41,024 nt of DNA from Bradyrhizobium elkanii WSM2783 (GCF_000472865.1 NZ_AXAP01000061.1:10853-51876); one strand, 5' to 3'. Shown: positions 17,225 to 26,653, numbered from the stretch's first letter. Translations and numbers: made by a program. The notes: generated from the sequence alone by a model not told the origin.

Positions 17225-20200
17225 ATGGCGCGCACACGTACCCGCAGCGCGCCGGCGCTGATCTTCGAGGCGCTCGTGGTCGAGGGCGTGCTCATCTCGC
17301 CAGCGATGTTGACGCGCATTGCAGCGCATCAAGCAGGAGGACAGACCGAAGCCGATTACGGTGTCCCCAAGGGTCTCACATTGCGTGACGAGATCGCGCG
17401 GTACTTCCGTATTGGCCAGGCACTGTTTGCCGCGCTCACAGCTGGCGATACTCCGTCCATTGGCGCAACAATCAAATTCGTCGAAAGCCTCTTGCGTGAG
17501 GTGTTCGGTTTCGCCGATCTCAAACAGATTGGGGTACGCACGATCGGCGACCGGCAGTTTGCGGTTACACTGGAGGGGGGTGACGGCCGCGTGCCAGCTG
17601 TGATCGTGCCTCCCGCCGACGAGATTGACCGGCCGAGCGGTCACCTCCCGACGGACGGCCGCCGGGTCTCGGCAGCCTCAGCAATTCAGGATTGGCTTAA
17701 CGCGACCGACCAAAGCCTCTGGGGCTTTTGCTCGAATGGCTTCCGCCTGCGGCTCGTGCGCGACAATGCAAGCCTAACCCGTCCCGCCTACATCGAAGCT
17801 GATCTCCGCGCGCTCTTCCAAGAGGAGAATTTCGCCGACTTCACCGCGCTGTGGCTGCTTGTTCATGCCAGCCGGTTCGGCCGGCCGGGCACATTGCCCT
17901 CCGATTGTGCTTTGGAGCGGTGGCGCGCCGCGGGTCAAAAGGAAGGCATCGCCGCACGCGATCGCCTCCGCGACGGCGTGGAAGCGGCGCTGCTAAGCTT
18001 CGGCAACGGCTTTCTCGCTCATCCCGAAAATGAAGCACTCCGCAAGAAGCTGAGCGGCGGCGAACTGTCGTTGAACGATTTCTTCAGTCAGCTGCTTCGG
18101 CTTGTCTATCGTCTCATCTTTCTGCTCGCGGCCGAGGACCGCGACCTCCTGCATCCACCAGGGGTAATCACCACCGCGCGAAAGCTCTACGCCGAGGGTT
18201 ACTCGCTTACCGGCTTGCGCGAAAGCGCGGTGCGCCGCGGCGCTTGGGATCGCCATCACGACCGCTGGGAAGGTCTGCTGATCACATTCGCTGCTCTGGC
18301 GCGCGGCGAAAAACAGCTCGGCCTCCCCGCGCTGGACGGGTTGTTTGCGCACGGCACCCTGCGGGATTTGGAGAACACAAAGCTCGCCAATCGCAGCCTC
18401 ATGGAAGCGATCTACCGCCTCGCGTGGCTCAAGGAGGATTCTGGGCTCGTTCCGGTCAACTGGCGCGACATGGAAACGGAAGAGCTGGGCTCTGTTTACG
18501 AGAGCCTGCTCGAACTCACGCCACAGCTCGACGGCGCCGGCCGCCATTTTAAATTTGCGGAGGGCGGCGAGGCCAAGGGACATGCCCGTAAGACGACGGG
18601 CAGTTACTACACACCGGACAGTCTAGTTCAGGTGCTGCTCGACTCCGCTCTTGATCCGGTACTCGACCGCGTCGAGGCCGAAGCGGAGGATCCCGCTGCC
18701 GCCCTTCTCTCCGTCACCGTGCTCGATCCTGCCTGCGGCTCGGGACACTTCCTACTGGCGGCGGCGCGGCGGATCGCGACCCGGCTGGCGCGTGCCCGCA
18801 CGCATGGCCTCGCCTCACCCGCCGATTTTCGTCACGCCATGCGCGATGTGGCGCGCGCCTGCATCTACGGTGTCGATCGCAATCCCATGGCGGTCGAACT
18901 CACCAAAGTGGCGTTGTGGATAGAGACGGTCGAGCCCGGGAAGCCACTGGGCTTTCTCGACCCCAACATCCGGTGTGGCGACGCGCTACTCGGCGTCTTT
19001 GACCTCACAGCGCTAGAAAAGGGCGTTCCCGATACCGCATACAAGCCACTGACGGGCGACGACAAGGAGACCGCGAAGCATTTCGAGAATCGCAACAAAG
19101 CCGAACGTGATGGCCAAGGCAGCCTCGACTTTGCTGCTGGCTCGGGCCGCCTCCCGGCCGCGACGCCAATGGTCGGCGAGGCAAAAGCGCTGCGCGCCAT
19201 GCCTGAGAATAGTCCCGAGGAGATAGCATTAAAGCGCAAGCGCTTCGAGGGCGCACGCGGTGATCCACACCGCTGGAATCTGCGTATCGCCGCCGACATG
19301 TATTTGGCCGCTTTCGTGACGCCGAAGACCGGTGGCGTCCCGGCGAACCGCAATGCTGTGACGATTCCGACTACGGCGCATCTCTGGGACGCGCTCGCCG
19401 GCCGTACGGTCTATGGACCCCTCGTTGGGCGAGCGCAGGATCTTGCCGGCACAACGCGGGCTTTCCACTGGCCACTCGAGTTTCCGGATGTGATGGCATC
19501 CGGCGGCTTCGATGTGGTGCTTGGCAATCCACCGTGGGATCGCATCAAACTCCAGGAGCAGGAGTTCTTCGCCGCCCGCGATCCCGAGATCGCGACCGCG
19601 CCCAATGCCGCAGCCCGCGGCCGACTGATTATGAAACTTAAGGAGGGTGCACTTGGCACGCGGGAGCGTGCGCTTCACGAGGAGTTCGAGGGCGCCAAAC
19701 GCACGGCCGAGGCGTCATCAGTCTTCGTCCGGGTTGCGGTGGAGGATGGCGGGCGCTTCCCGCTTACCGGCCGAGGCGATGTGAATACTTATGCGCTGTT
19801 CGCTGAATTGTTCGCGAGCCTTGCATCCAAACGAGGGCGCGCTGGCGTGATCGTCCCAACCGGCATCGCAACCGACGCCACCACGGCCCCGTTCTTCGCC
19901 GCGCTACTCAAAGGCAAGCGGCTGTTTAGCTTGTACGACTTTCAGACCGGCATGGGTTATTTCGATCGGATCGGACATGCTCGGTTCAAGTTTTGTCTCC
20001 TCACAGTTGGAAGCAAAGGCACGGGATCTGACCGTCCCCGCTTCAGTTTCTTTTCGCGAACGGAATTGGAATTCCAAGATCCCCGGCGGCACTTTGTCCT
20101 TTCTCGTGAAGCAATTGCTGCAATTAATCCAAATACCGTTACGGCACCAGTTTTTCGCACTTCTGAAGACGCCGAGCTAACGGCGAAAATCTACGCCCGC

Positions 20201-21268
20201 GTGCCGGTGCTGATCGACGAGACGAAGGGCAAGGACGGCAATCCGTGGCGTGTTTCGTTCATGCGTACGTTCGACATGTCCAACGATAGTAGTCTGTTCC
20301 GCACCGCTGCGCAGCTCGCCGACGGGGGGTTTAAGCGGGAGGGTGGCAATTGGTTACCGCCGGTCGGTCAATCGCGTCGCCAAAGTGCGCTTGCAACGGC
20401 TGGCGGTCCTGACGGCGCTAGCCTCGCCTTGGAGGGCGGATCGCTTCGTCGGAATCCTGAACGTTACGTACCGCTCTACGAAGCCAAGATGATTCATCAG
20501 TTCGATCATTGCTGGGCGACTTATGACGGTACTGACAGCCGTACCGTCACGCACACCGAGAAAGTCGATCCCGCGTTCGAACCAACGCCGCGCTATTGGG
20601 TACCAGAGAGCGAAGTGGCCGATCGTCTTGCCACTAAGAACTGGGCGCGTAATTGGCTTATGGGCTGGCGGGACATCGCACGCGCAACGGACGAGAGGAC
20701 GGTGATCGCTGCAGCGTTTCCACGGGTAGGAGTGGGTAATAACCTTCCATTGATGTTTTTCGACCCGTCAACAGAGCCAGCGAAACTTGCAGCCCTTCTT
20801 GGCTCGTTAGTCTCGCTCACCTGCGATTACTTCGCGCGACACAAAGTAGGTGGAACACACGTCAATTACTTCGTCTACGAGCAGCTCCCTGTCCTCTCGC
20901 CCATCTCCTACGTTCCCGCAGAACTCGCTTTCATCGTCCCGCGCGTCCTGGAACTCACTTACACCAGCCACTCGATGGCGCCGTTCGCGCGAGATCTCGG
21001 CTACGAAGGCCCGCCGTTCGCCTGGAACGAGGACCGCCGCGCACAGCTCCGTGCCGAGCTTGATGCCTGCTACGCCCGCGCCTACAGCCTCACACGCGAC
21101 GAGCTTCGCTTCATCCTTGATCCCGCTGAGGTGAGGGGCCCGGACTATCCCTCCGAAACGTTCCGAGTATTGAAGAAGAACGAGATTGCGAAATACAGCG
21201 AATATCGCACCGCGCGGCTCGTGCTCTCGGCATGGGATCGCCTGGTGCGCGGTGAACTAACGCCATGA
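17225..21268 (+). CDS. Eco57I/PglX-like N6-adenine DNA methyltransferase (DrmMI-like)
   Basis: A 1347-residue protein with a gamma-class N6-adenine methyltransferase core. GSYYTPDSLVQ near 459 is followed by the SAM-binding motif DPACGSGHF at 501-509 and the catalytic NPPW at 768-771. The N-terminal 440 residues (NGFRLRLVRDN and later ELGSVYESLLEL) resemble the helical front part of type IIG and PglX enzymes, but I see no PD-(D/E)XK nuclease residues. The C-terminal 500 residues presumably recognise the DNA target. Size and neighbours match the DISARM class 1 methylase. It presumably marks self DNA while the helicases and HNH proteins act on unmarked DNA; that is inference. Confidence 0.87.
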   Translation: MARTRTRSAPALIFEALVVEGVLISPAMLTRIAAHQAGGQTEADYGVPKGLTLRDEIARYFRIGQALFAALTAGDTPSIGATIKFVESLLREVFGFADLKQIGVRTIGDRQFAVTLEGGDGRVPAVIVPPADEIDRPSGHLPTDGRRVSAASAIQDWLNATDQSLWGFCSNGFRLRLVRDNASLTRPAYIEADLRALFQEENFADFTALWLLVHASRFGRPGTLPSDCALERWRAAGQKEGIAARDRLRDGVEAALLSFGNGFLAHPENEALRKKLSGGELSLNDFFSQLLRLVYRLIFLLAAEDRDLLHPPGVITTARKLYAEGYSLTGLRESAVRRGAWDRHHDRWEGLLITFAALARGEKQLGLPALDGLFAHGTLRDLENTKLANRSLMEAIYRLAWLKEDSGLVPVNWRDMETEELGSVYESLLELTPQLDGAGRHFKFAEGGEAKGHARKTTGSYYTPDSLVQVLLDSALDPVLDRVEAEAEDPAAALLSVTVLDPACGSGHFLLAAARRIATRLARARTHGLASPADFRHAMRDVARACIYGVDRNPMAVELTKVALWIETVEPGKPLGFLDPNIRCGDALLGVFDLTALEKGVPDTAYKPLTGDDKETAKHFENRNKAERDGQGSLDFAAGSGRLPAATPMVGEAKALRAMPENSPEEIALKRKRFEGARGDPHRWNLRIAADMYLAAFVTPKTGGVPANRNAVTIPTTAHLWDALAGRTVYGPLVGRAQDLAGTTRAFHWPLEFPDVMASGGFDVVLGNPPWDRIKLQEQEFFAARDPEIATAPNAAARGRLIMKLKEGALGTRERALHEEFEGAKRTAEASSVFVRVAVEDGGRFPLTGRGDVNTYALFAELFASLASKRGRAGVIVPTGIATDATTAPFFAALLKGKRLFSLYDFQTGMGYFDRIGHARFKFCLLTVGSKGTGSDRPRFSFFSRTELEFQDPRRHFVLSREAIAAINPNTVTAPVFRTSEDAELTAKIYARVPVLIDETKGKDGNPWRVSFMRTFDMSNDSSLFRTAAQLADGGFKREGGNWLPPVGQSRRQSALATAGGPDGASLALEGGSLRRNPERYVPLYEAKMIHQFDHCWATYDGTDSRTVTHTEKVDPAFEPTPRYWVPESEVADRLATKNWARNWLMGWRDIARATDERTVIAAAFPRVGVGNNLPLMFFDPSTEPAKLAALLGSLVSLTCDYFARHKVGGTHVNYFVYEQLPVLSPISYVPAELAFIVPRVLELTYTSHSMAPFARDLGYEGPPFAWNEDRRAQLRAELDACYARAYSLTRDELRFILDPAEVRGPDYPSETFRVLKKNEIAKYSEYRTARLVLSAWDRLVRGELTP

Positions 21269-21298
21269 CACAGATATGGAAGTAGGGAGCTGAGGGGA

Positions 21299-22615
21299 AT
21301 GCTTGCGGAAAATCTTTCCAGACAACTCAATCCAATATTCACAGAACGTAGTATCGACCAGCTAGTTTTGTCCTTCCGTAGCGGTCAAATTAATTTGACG
21401 CCCGGTTTTCAGCGTAACTCGGTTTGGACGGGGTCAGACCGACAACGGCTGATCCAATCGATCGTAGAAGGCTACCCTCTCCCCAGCATCTTCCTTTACC
21501 AGCGCGATCATCACGGAAAGCTCGTGTACGACGTGATTGATGGCAAGCAAAGGCTGGAAACCATTTTCATGTTTATGCGGCAGGGGCGCTTTAAGCGTGA
21601 CTGGTTCGACGTGCGCTTGGATCTGGGCGAGGGCTCGGACTGGTATGATTGGTCCTATCTACAACGCAAGTACCCCCGCCAAACAGCAGCTATTCATGCC
21701 TACAAAATACAAACGGTCGAAATCCAGGGCGAACTTCCATCCATCATCGACCTGTTTGTTCGGATTAACTCAACTGGAAAACGGCTCACATCGGGCGAGA
21801 AGCGTCACGCCCGCTTCTTCGATAGCCCGTTTCTCAAGTCCGCCGAGAAGTTGGTGGCTCGCTTCGAGAGATATTTACGGTCCGAGCGCATTCTGTCCCA
21901 AGCACAAATCGACCGGATGAAGGGCGTTGAGCTGTTTTCGGAATTGCTCATGTCGGTACAGAAAGGAGGCCCTATCAACAAGAAAGTCTCACTCGACAGA
22001 GCGATCGGGAATGAGGGCGTAAACGGCAATACGCTGAACAGGCTTGTCAATGAAGTTGCGTCGACAATGCGCATTATGAAACGTCTGTTCCCGGACCTGC
22101 GCGAGACACGTTTCAGAAACACTGCTGAGTTCTACTCGCTTTTCCTGCTGGTCTGGGAGATGCATCGTGAGAAGTGCGTTTTCACTGACCGAAAGCGCAA
22201 CGCAATGGCATTCTCTCTTATACGTAAGCTGTCCACGGAAGTGGACCTTCTCCGCGAGCAGTTGAGGAAAGCTCGTCCCGGAAGGATGAACCAAAGAATT
22301 TACCAGGACTATCTCCTCACGGTCCAAGGCGATACGGACAGCAGCGCCAGTCGCGAGCGGCGTCGCCAGATTCTGAAGGGTCTTCTATGGAGTTTGTTCG
22401 AGCGTAAGGATGAGAAGCGATCCTTCTCGGTCGAGCAGCGGCGCATACTCTGGAATAGTGAGCAGCAACCTCTCTGTCCGAAATGTAAACGGGCCATCGC
22501 CTGGAATGATGTGTCGGTCGACCATATCCGCGCATATACGCGGGGAGGGAAGACGAGCCTGACTAATGCGCAACTTATGCACCGCCGCTGCAACTCTAGC
22601 AAAGGCGCACGCTGA
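21299..22615 (+). CDS. DUF262 and HNH endonuclease domain protein (GmrSD-like)
   Basis: A 438-residue protein. The N-terminal DUF262 domain has TPGFQRNSVWT (34-44) and the ParB-like nucleotide-hydrolysis motif DGKQRL (81-86; the family usually has DGQQR). The C-terminal HNH nuclease has CPKC (393-396), the catalytic pair DH (408-409), N423, H428 and C431 followed by NSSKG. DUF262+HNH architecture is that of GmrSD/BrxU type IV restriction enzymes, though this protein is shorter than most. A GAGGGGA site lies just before ATG 21299, 30 bp after the methylase. Its composition is visibly less GC-rich than the preceding three genes, so it may have been recruited separately. Confidence 0.85.
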   Translation: MLAENLSRQLNPIFTERSIDQLVLSFRSGQINLTPGFQRNSVWTGSDRQRLIQSIVEGYPLPSIFLYQRDHHGKLVYDVIDGKQRLETIFMFMRQGRFKRDWFDVRLDLGEGSDWYDWSYLQRKYPRQTAAIHAYKIQTVEIQGELPSIIDLFVRINSTGKRLTSGEKRHARFFDSPFLKSAEKLVARFERYLRSERILSQAQIDRMKGVELFSELLMSVQKGGPINKKVSLDRAIGNEGVNGNTLNRLVNEVASTMRIMKRLFPDLRETRFRNTAEFYSLFLLVWEMHREKCVFTDRKRNAMAFSLIRKLSTEVDLLREQLRKARPGRMNQRIYQDYLLTVQGDTDSSASRERRRQILKGLLWSLFERKDEKRSFSVEQRRILWNSEQQPLCPKCKRAIAWNDVSVDHIRAYTRGGKTSLTNAQLMHRRCNSSKGAR

Positions 22616-22647
22616 GTTGCCGTTTGAATGAAAGCGATCACGATGCT

Positions 22648-23415
22648 ATGACAGCACTCGAAAACCCACCCAGCTTTATCATCCGCACCGAGGCGCAGAA
22701 GGCTGCGTCGGATAACGGGTTTCGGCTCGAGCGCGGTGTGGAGGGTGGTTGGCTGCGCTACTCTTCGACCACCGCGTGGGGCTCCGTTTGGATAGCTGGC
22801 GCTGGCCCAAACGGTCCATGGTTTGCTTCTGTCGATCACGGAGGTGTTGCATCCGAGATCGGTTCCTTCCCGTCGTCTCCAGCTGCCGGCCCAGGCATTG
22901 CAACTTTCGTGTTCGAGACGCTCAGCCAACTTTATGCCGCGCTTGATCGCATCTACAGGCTCGCTGTCAGCCTGCCCAATGCCCCCCTCGCGCGCTTCCA
23001 GGCCAAAACAACCGCCTTGCCCCGGACAACGGAGGCGGAAAGGCTGATGATCCAGCGCATCGGCCAGGATGTATTCCGAGACGCTCTGATGGATTATTGG
23101 GGCAGCCGGTGTCCTCTCACAGGTATTGCGGATGCCGAGCTTCTCCGCGCCTCACACATCGAGCCGTGGTCCGAATGCACGGATGAAAAGCGCCTCGATG
23201 TGCACAATGGGTTGTTGCTCTCTGCCCTTTGGGACGCTGCCTTCGATCGCGGCCTCGTCAGCTTTGCCGATGACGGCACTCCGCTCGCGAGCCCAAAACT
23301 GACAGGTGTGGCGCGAGCAGAACTTCGCATAGAAACGACTACTCCGCTAAGAGGACTGCGAGACGAACACCGGGCGAACCTCGTACGACACCGTGCTCGG
23401 CACGGATTCAAGTGA
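22648..23415 (+). CDS. HNH endonuclease (HNH_2 type)
   Basis: A protein of 255 residues (263 if TTG 22624 is used). The C-terminal third carries the HNH_2 signature: CPLTGI, then ASHIEPW, then NGLLLSALWDAAFDRGL. This is the arrangement seen in restriction-associated HNH proteins, with the His of SHI as general base. The N-terminal 130 residues have GGWLRYSSTT and WGSVWIAG and may form a DNA- or modification-reading domain; I do not recognise it. No strong ribosome binding site settles the start. It follows the DUF262-HNH gene with little or no gap and is probably part of the same transcript. Confidence 0.83.
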   Translation: MTALENPPSFIIRTEAQKAASDNGFRLERGVEGGWLRYSSTTAWGSVWIAGAGPNGPWFASVDHGGVASEIGSFPSSPAAGPGIATFVFETLSQLYAALDRIYRLAVSLPNAPLARFQAKTTALPRTTEAERLMIQRIGQDVFRDALMDYWGSRCPLTGIADAELLRASHIEPWSECTDEKRLDVHNGLLLSALWDAAFDRGLVSFADDGTPLASPKLTGVARAELRIETTTPLRGLRDEHRANLVRHRARHGFK

Positions 23416-23512
23416 ACAGAAACATGAGATAGTGCGTCCTGACGTGTCGGACCGTGTGCCCCTCAGCCGACCGCAAGAGGCGCGAGCGTCGAGAATGGGA
23501 GATTTTTGAGAC

Positions 23513-24088
23513 ATGCGAGACGGCGAAGAACTTGGTCAAGCAATCGCCACCGGACCTATTTCGGGCGCAGAGCTGCTCGAAATGATTGATACGAACTGTA
23601 CCTACGAAGAAGCGAAAGCGCGGTCTGCCGAAAGGACGAGGATCAATGCACTTGCCGAGAAGGTGATGGGCCGGCCTGTAGAACAGTGGCCGGCCTTTGA
23701 GGTGGTTTGGACGGACGATCCGGCCCGATACTATTGGACTTTCGACGGTGCCGATCCTGCAGCTGTGAATCCCGATGAATATCGTCTGGGAGCAGGTGTT
23801 GACTTAGCCAAAATCGACGCCGCGCTCACAAAGTACTGGCACCGACGAGCAGATGAAGTATGGACCGTTGGCGATCCGCGTAAAGCTGCCCGAATTATAA
23901 TTCACTGGTCCGAAGGGGTACATATGACACCCGCAATGGTCGTTCCAACTGCTGACTCGAAGAACCTCACGCTTGCCGGGGGAAATCATCGACTAGCAGT
24001 CGCGCGGGCCAAGGGTGTAGCACTGGTACCTATACTTTTTAGGGTAGAACATGAGGAGCAGGTTCTATCATTGTTAGGGTTGGATTGA
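23513..24088 (+). CDS. ParB-fold-like protein in the helicase-methylase cassette
   Basis: A 191-residue protein. The C-terminal half reads HMTPAMVVPT, then LAGGNHRLAVARAKGVALVP, closely resembling the GxHR core of ParB/sulfiredoxin-fold nucleotide-binding domains (dGnHRlaaa...VPV). The N-terminal half is helical and charged with no family I recognise. GGGAGA lies upstream of ATG 23513. It is 97 bp after the HNH gene in the same orientation. ParB-fold domains occur in several defence proteins as CTP/NTP sensors, but a role here is inferred from position only. Confidence 0.65.
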   Translation: MRDGEELGQAIATGPISGAELLEMIDTNCTYEEAKARSAERTRINALAEKVMGRPVEQWPAFEVVWTDDPARYYWTFDGADPAAVNPDEYRLGAGVDLAKIDAALTKYWHRRADEVWTVGDPRKAARIIIHWSEGVHMTPAMVVPTADSKNLTLAGGNHRLAVARAKGVALVPILFRVEHEEQVLSLLGLD

Positions 24089-24146
24089 CTGTCGCGAGTT
24101 CAAAGCTGGGACGTATGACCAACCCACAAACAAACATCAGGTTAGT

Positions 24147-24866
24147 ATGCCCAAACTATTCAATTATTCATTCTCAACTTTGGAACAGTTGAACAGGGCG
24201 ACACCAGAGCAGGTTGGAGTGGCAATAGTGCTCCATATGCAAGTGCAACGCGGTAAGTTCTCACCGCACAATTTTCAGACTGACGTAAATCACTGGTACG
24301 GCAATCAAGGTTCGCCCCCTTGGCTTATGCAGCGCATGTCAGAAGGTATGCAGTGGGCCCAACAAATGTTGCTTGCTGTGCCTGACCTGGGTCAGCCGGC
24401 AGGAGCTTGGTATATTCTCAGCCGTGCAGGAGCCGAGTTCGACCCGGGCACCGACATTGAGCGATTGAATCTGGAGCGATTGCTTCCGGAATTTTTATTG
24501 CACCCTACTATCAAGGATTCGTCAGTCGAAATCTTTAAGATTGGTCGGTATGACGCGGCGGTATTCGAGGCATTCAAGATCGTGGAAAGCGAAATCCGAG
24601 ACGCAGCTGGCCAACCAGCAGAAGCGCACGGCATGGCAATGGTAGCCAAGGCCTTCAATGCTGAGAACGGCCCGCTAACGTTGCCATCGGATCCCGCGGG
24701 GGAACGCCAGGCAATGCAACAATTCATGGCTGGCGCTGTAGGCGTATTTAAGAATCCGCGGAGCCACCGAGCTGTTGATCTGGCTGATCCTAAGGAGGCG
24801 GCTGAAATGTTAATCATCGCGAGCCATGTGCTGCGAATCATTGACAGTCGCCGTGATCACGCGTGA
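24147..24866 (+). CDS. TIGR02391 (Ymh) family protein, HEPN-like
   Basis: A 239-residue protein whose C-terminal 90 residues match the TIGR02391/Ymh pattern: a helix ending in AFEAFKIVE-like residues (about 138-147), then FKNPRSHR (201-208), then a last helix with LIIASHVLRIID. The family is often found beside restriction systems, and its (R/K)NPxxH segment resembles the HEPN RNase motif Rx4-6H. Here Lys202 replaces the usual first Arg. ATG 24147 has AGG six bases upstream. It is the last gene of the rightward cassette, 58 bp after the ParB-fold gene, and less GC-rich than the helicases. An abortive-infection RNase role is possible but unproved. Confidence 0.72.
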   Translation: MPKLFNYSFSTLEQLNRATPEQVGVAIVLHMQVQRGKFSPHNFQTDVNHWYGNQGSPPWLMQRMSEGMQWAQQMLLAVPDLGQPAGAWYILSRAGAEFDPGTDIERLNLERLLPEFLLHPTIKDSSVEIFKIGRYDAAVFEAFKIVESEIRDAAGQPAEAHGMAMVAKAFNAENGPLTLPSDPAGERQAMQQFMAGAVGVFKNPRSHRAVDLADPKEAAEMLIIASHVLRIIDSRRDHA

Positions 24867-25303
24867 CCTCGAAACGAACCGGGTTACAAGTTGGCAGCGA
24901 CCTTCGAGGAGGTCCGGTTAAGGTGCGACATCTATCGTGTCGGATTCTGCACGTGGACATTGAGCCGCGAGCAGGAGAAGACCTTACGCGCGCGCGTAGG
25001 TCCTTCGCGAGCGAACCAGTGTCATCGTGCCCGCAGCGCGCACTCGAGCATCGGGCGCCGAGCACACTCCTCTCAAGGTTCGGGCCGAAGCCAAATTATG
25101 ATTGAATTTGAGGGAGCAACCGAGATTGATGACCACTCGGGGAGCCTCGGGGGATGAAAGTCGAGTGGATAGCTTCGCTGCGCGCCTCACCGGGGTTGCC
25201 GAGCGCGGCGTCAGCCATACGTCCCAGCCCTCTGGAGGGTTTTAACGAAGGACGAGGTCCACGAGACGAAGCCGGATCATGTCTCCATCCCTTTCCGTAC
25301 TGG
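24867..25303. other. Intergenic gap at the right edge of the defence cassette
   Basis: About 440 bp between the TIGR02391 gene and the convergent flavoprotein gene. Short open frames exist on both strands (for example one ending at 25157), but none has a convincing ribosome binding site or a recognisable motif. No tRNA, no copy of the tRNA-Arg 3' end and no clear terminator were found. Confidence 0.5.
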
Positions 25304-26653
25304 TCATGTCTTGGTTATCTTCGCGAGCACGCGCTGCACTAGGGCAGGATCGAGATATGCGCTACGCGGCCTTAATAGATTTTGGACTTCGGCAGTCAGC
25401 TTGTGGACGGCCGGATCTTCGGCGGCTAGCTGGGTAAGGGCGATACCGAATTTGAGCGTGGTCTCAAAATCCACCGGACGTTGCCCACGCGTATCGGGGA
25501 ACGCGAAGTCGAGGATTGCTGCCGACCACGGCGTCTCGATCAACGCCTGCACCTCGGCGAAAAAAGCGGCTGCCAGCGCAGCGATCGGATTGCTGTCTTC
25601 CCCTTGTTTATCGAGCAGCCTCTGGAGCAGGCACGCCTCTAGCGCGGCCACGCTCATACCTTGGCCGTAGATGGGATTGAACCGGCAGATGGCGTCGCCG
25701 ATCGGCAAGAGCCCGCGTGGGAAGACCTCGAGTCGCTCGAAATGACGCCGCACGCTCTCGGCGAAGCCATAGCGCGCGACCCCGTCCAGGCGCTTGGCGC
25801 TACGAATCGCGTTGTAGATCGTCGCTGTCCGCAATGCCTTGGCGTAAGCCAGGAAGCCTTCCGCATCGCCGGGCGGCACATCACCGTGGCGCCCACCAAT
25901 GGTCGCCATCCAACGATTGCCTTCGAGCGGCAACATCAGGCCGCCACGGCTGTTGGCGGGCGCTTGGCCGAAGGTCATAACGCCCTTCCAATCGGTCGCG
26001 GCATCGTCGGGGATGTCAAAGATGCATGTGGCATAGCCGAGATCGATGCCAATTGTGGTCTCCTCCGGCAGTGGTCGGCCGATTAACTGCAGCAGAGCAA
26101 GAGTGAGGGCGCCGCGTCCGGACGCGTCGACGACGAGATCCGCCGTAATCGTCTCTAGTGCGCCGTTGCTGTTCTCGTAGCGCACGCCGGTGACCGCTTC
26201 TCCATTTGGTGTCGCCAACACTTCCTGAACTCGGCAGCGCGGCCGCACCGTGGTGTTTGGGCGGCCTTCCACCCGCCGTCGCACGGCGCGCTCGATGGTC
26301 GGTCGCGACACGGCGTAACTGGACCAGCCAAGATCGCGTTGCGGGAAGGGATCGTAGCCCGGGCGCTCAATGCGAACATCGAGCCCGGCCCTGAGCGGTA
26401 CCGCTCCGTGACGCACGAGATCCTGCTCGAATCCTGGAAACAGCTCGCTGAGGGCGCGCTGGCCGCTGAGCAGCAACGCATGCACGTGCCGGGCCTGCGG
26501 CGTCCCCGCGCGATACGCCGGCTCCGAGGGCAGAGTGTCGCGCTCCAGAACAATCACCCGTTCGAAGCGGTCGGCGAGCGCCCCCGCGGCCGTGAGGCCG
26601 CCCATCCCGGCGCCGATCACGACGGCCTGCTTGCCGATCAGAGTTGACGTCAT
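25304..26653 (-). CDS. FAD-dependent oxidoreductase / aromatic hydroxylase-like protein
   Basis: A 449-residue flavoprotein. The N-terminal dinucleotide-binding motif VVIGAGMGGLTAAG (about 11-24) is followed by VLERD at the end of beta-2. VDASGRG lies mid-chain, and GDAICRFNPIYGQGMSVAALEA is the second FAD-binding motif of the p-hydroxybenzoate-hydroxylase fold. This places it with PHBH-like monooxygenases and related geranylgeranyl-reductase-type flavoproteins; the substrate is unknown. ATG 26653 is preceded by an excellent GGGAGGTGA. It is monocistronic and convergent with the defence cassette. Confidence 0.83.
   Translation of the reverse strand: MTSTLIGKQAVVIGAGMGGLTAAGALADRFERVIVLERDTLPSEPAYRAGTPQARHVHALLLSGQRALSELFPGFEQDLVRHGAVPLRAGLDVRIERPGYDPFPQRDLGWSSYAVSRPTIERAVRRRVEGRPNTTVRPRCRVQEVLATPNGEAVTGVRYENSNGALETITADLVVDASGRGALTLALLQLIGRPLPEETTIGIDLGYATCIFDIPDDAATDWKGVMTFGQAPANSRGGLMLPLEGNRWMATIGGRHGDVPPGDAEGFLAYAKALRTATIYNAIRSAKRLDGVARYGFAESVRRHFERLEVFPRGLLPIGDAICRFNPIYGQGMSVAALEACLLQRLLDKQGEDSNPIAALAAAFFAEVQALIETPWSAAILDFAFPDTRGQRPVDFETTLKFGIALTQLAAEDPAVHKLTAEVQNLLRPRSAYLDPALVQRVLAKITKT

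Noticed and set aside
24867..25303. Possible CRISPR or repeat array near the cassette end
   Set aside because: No regularly spaced repeats are present here or anywhere else in the window.
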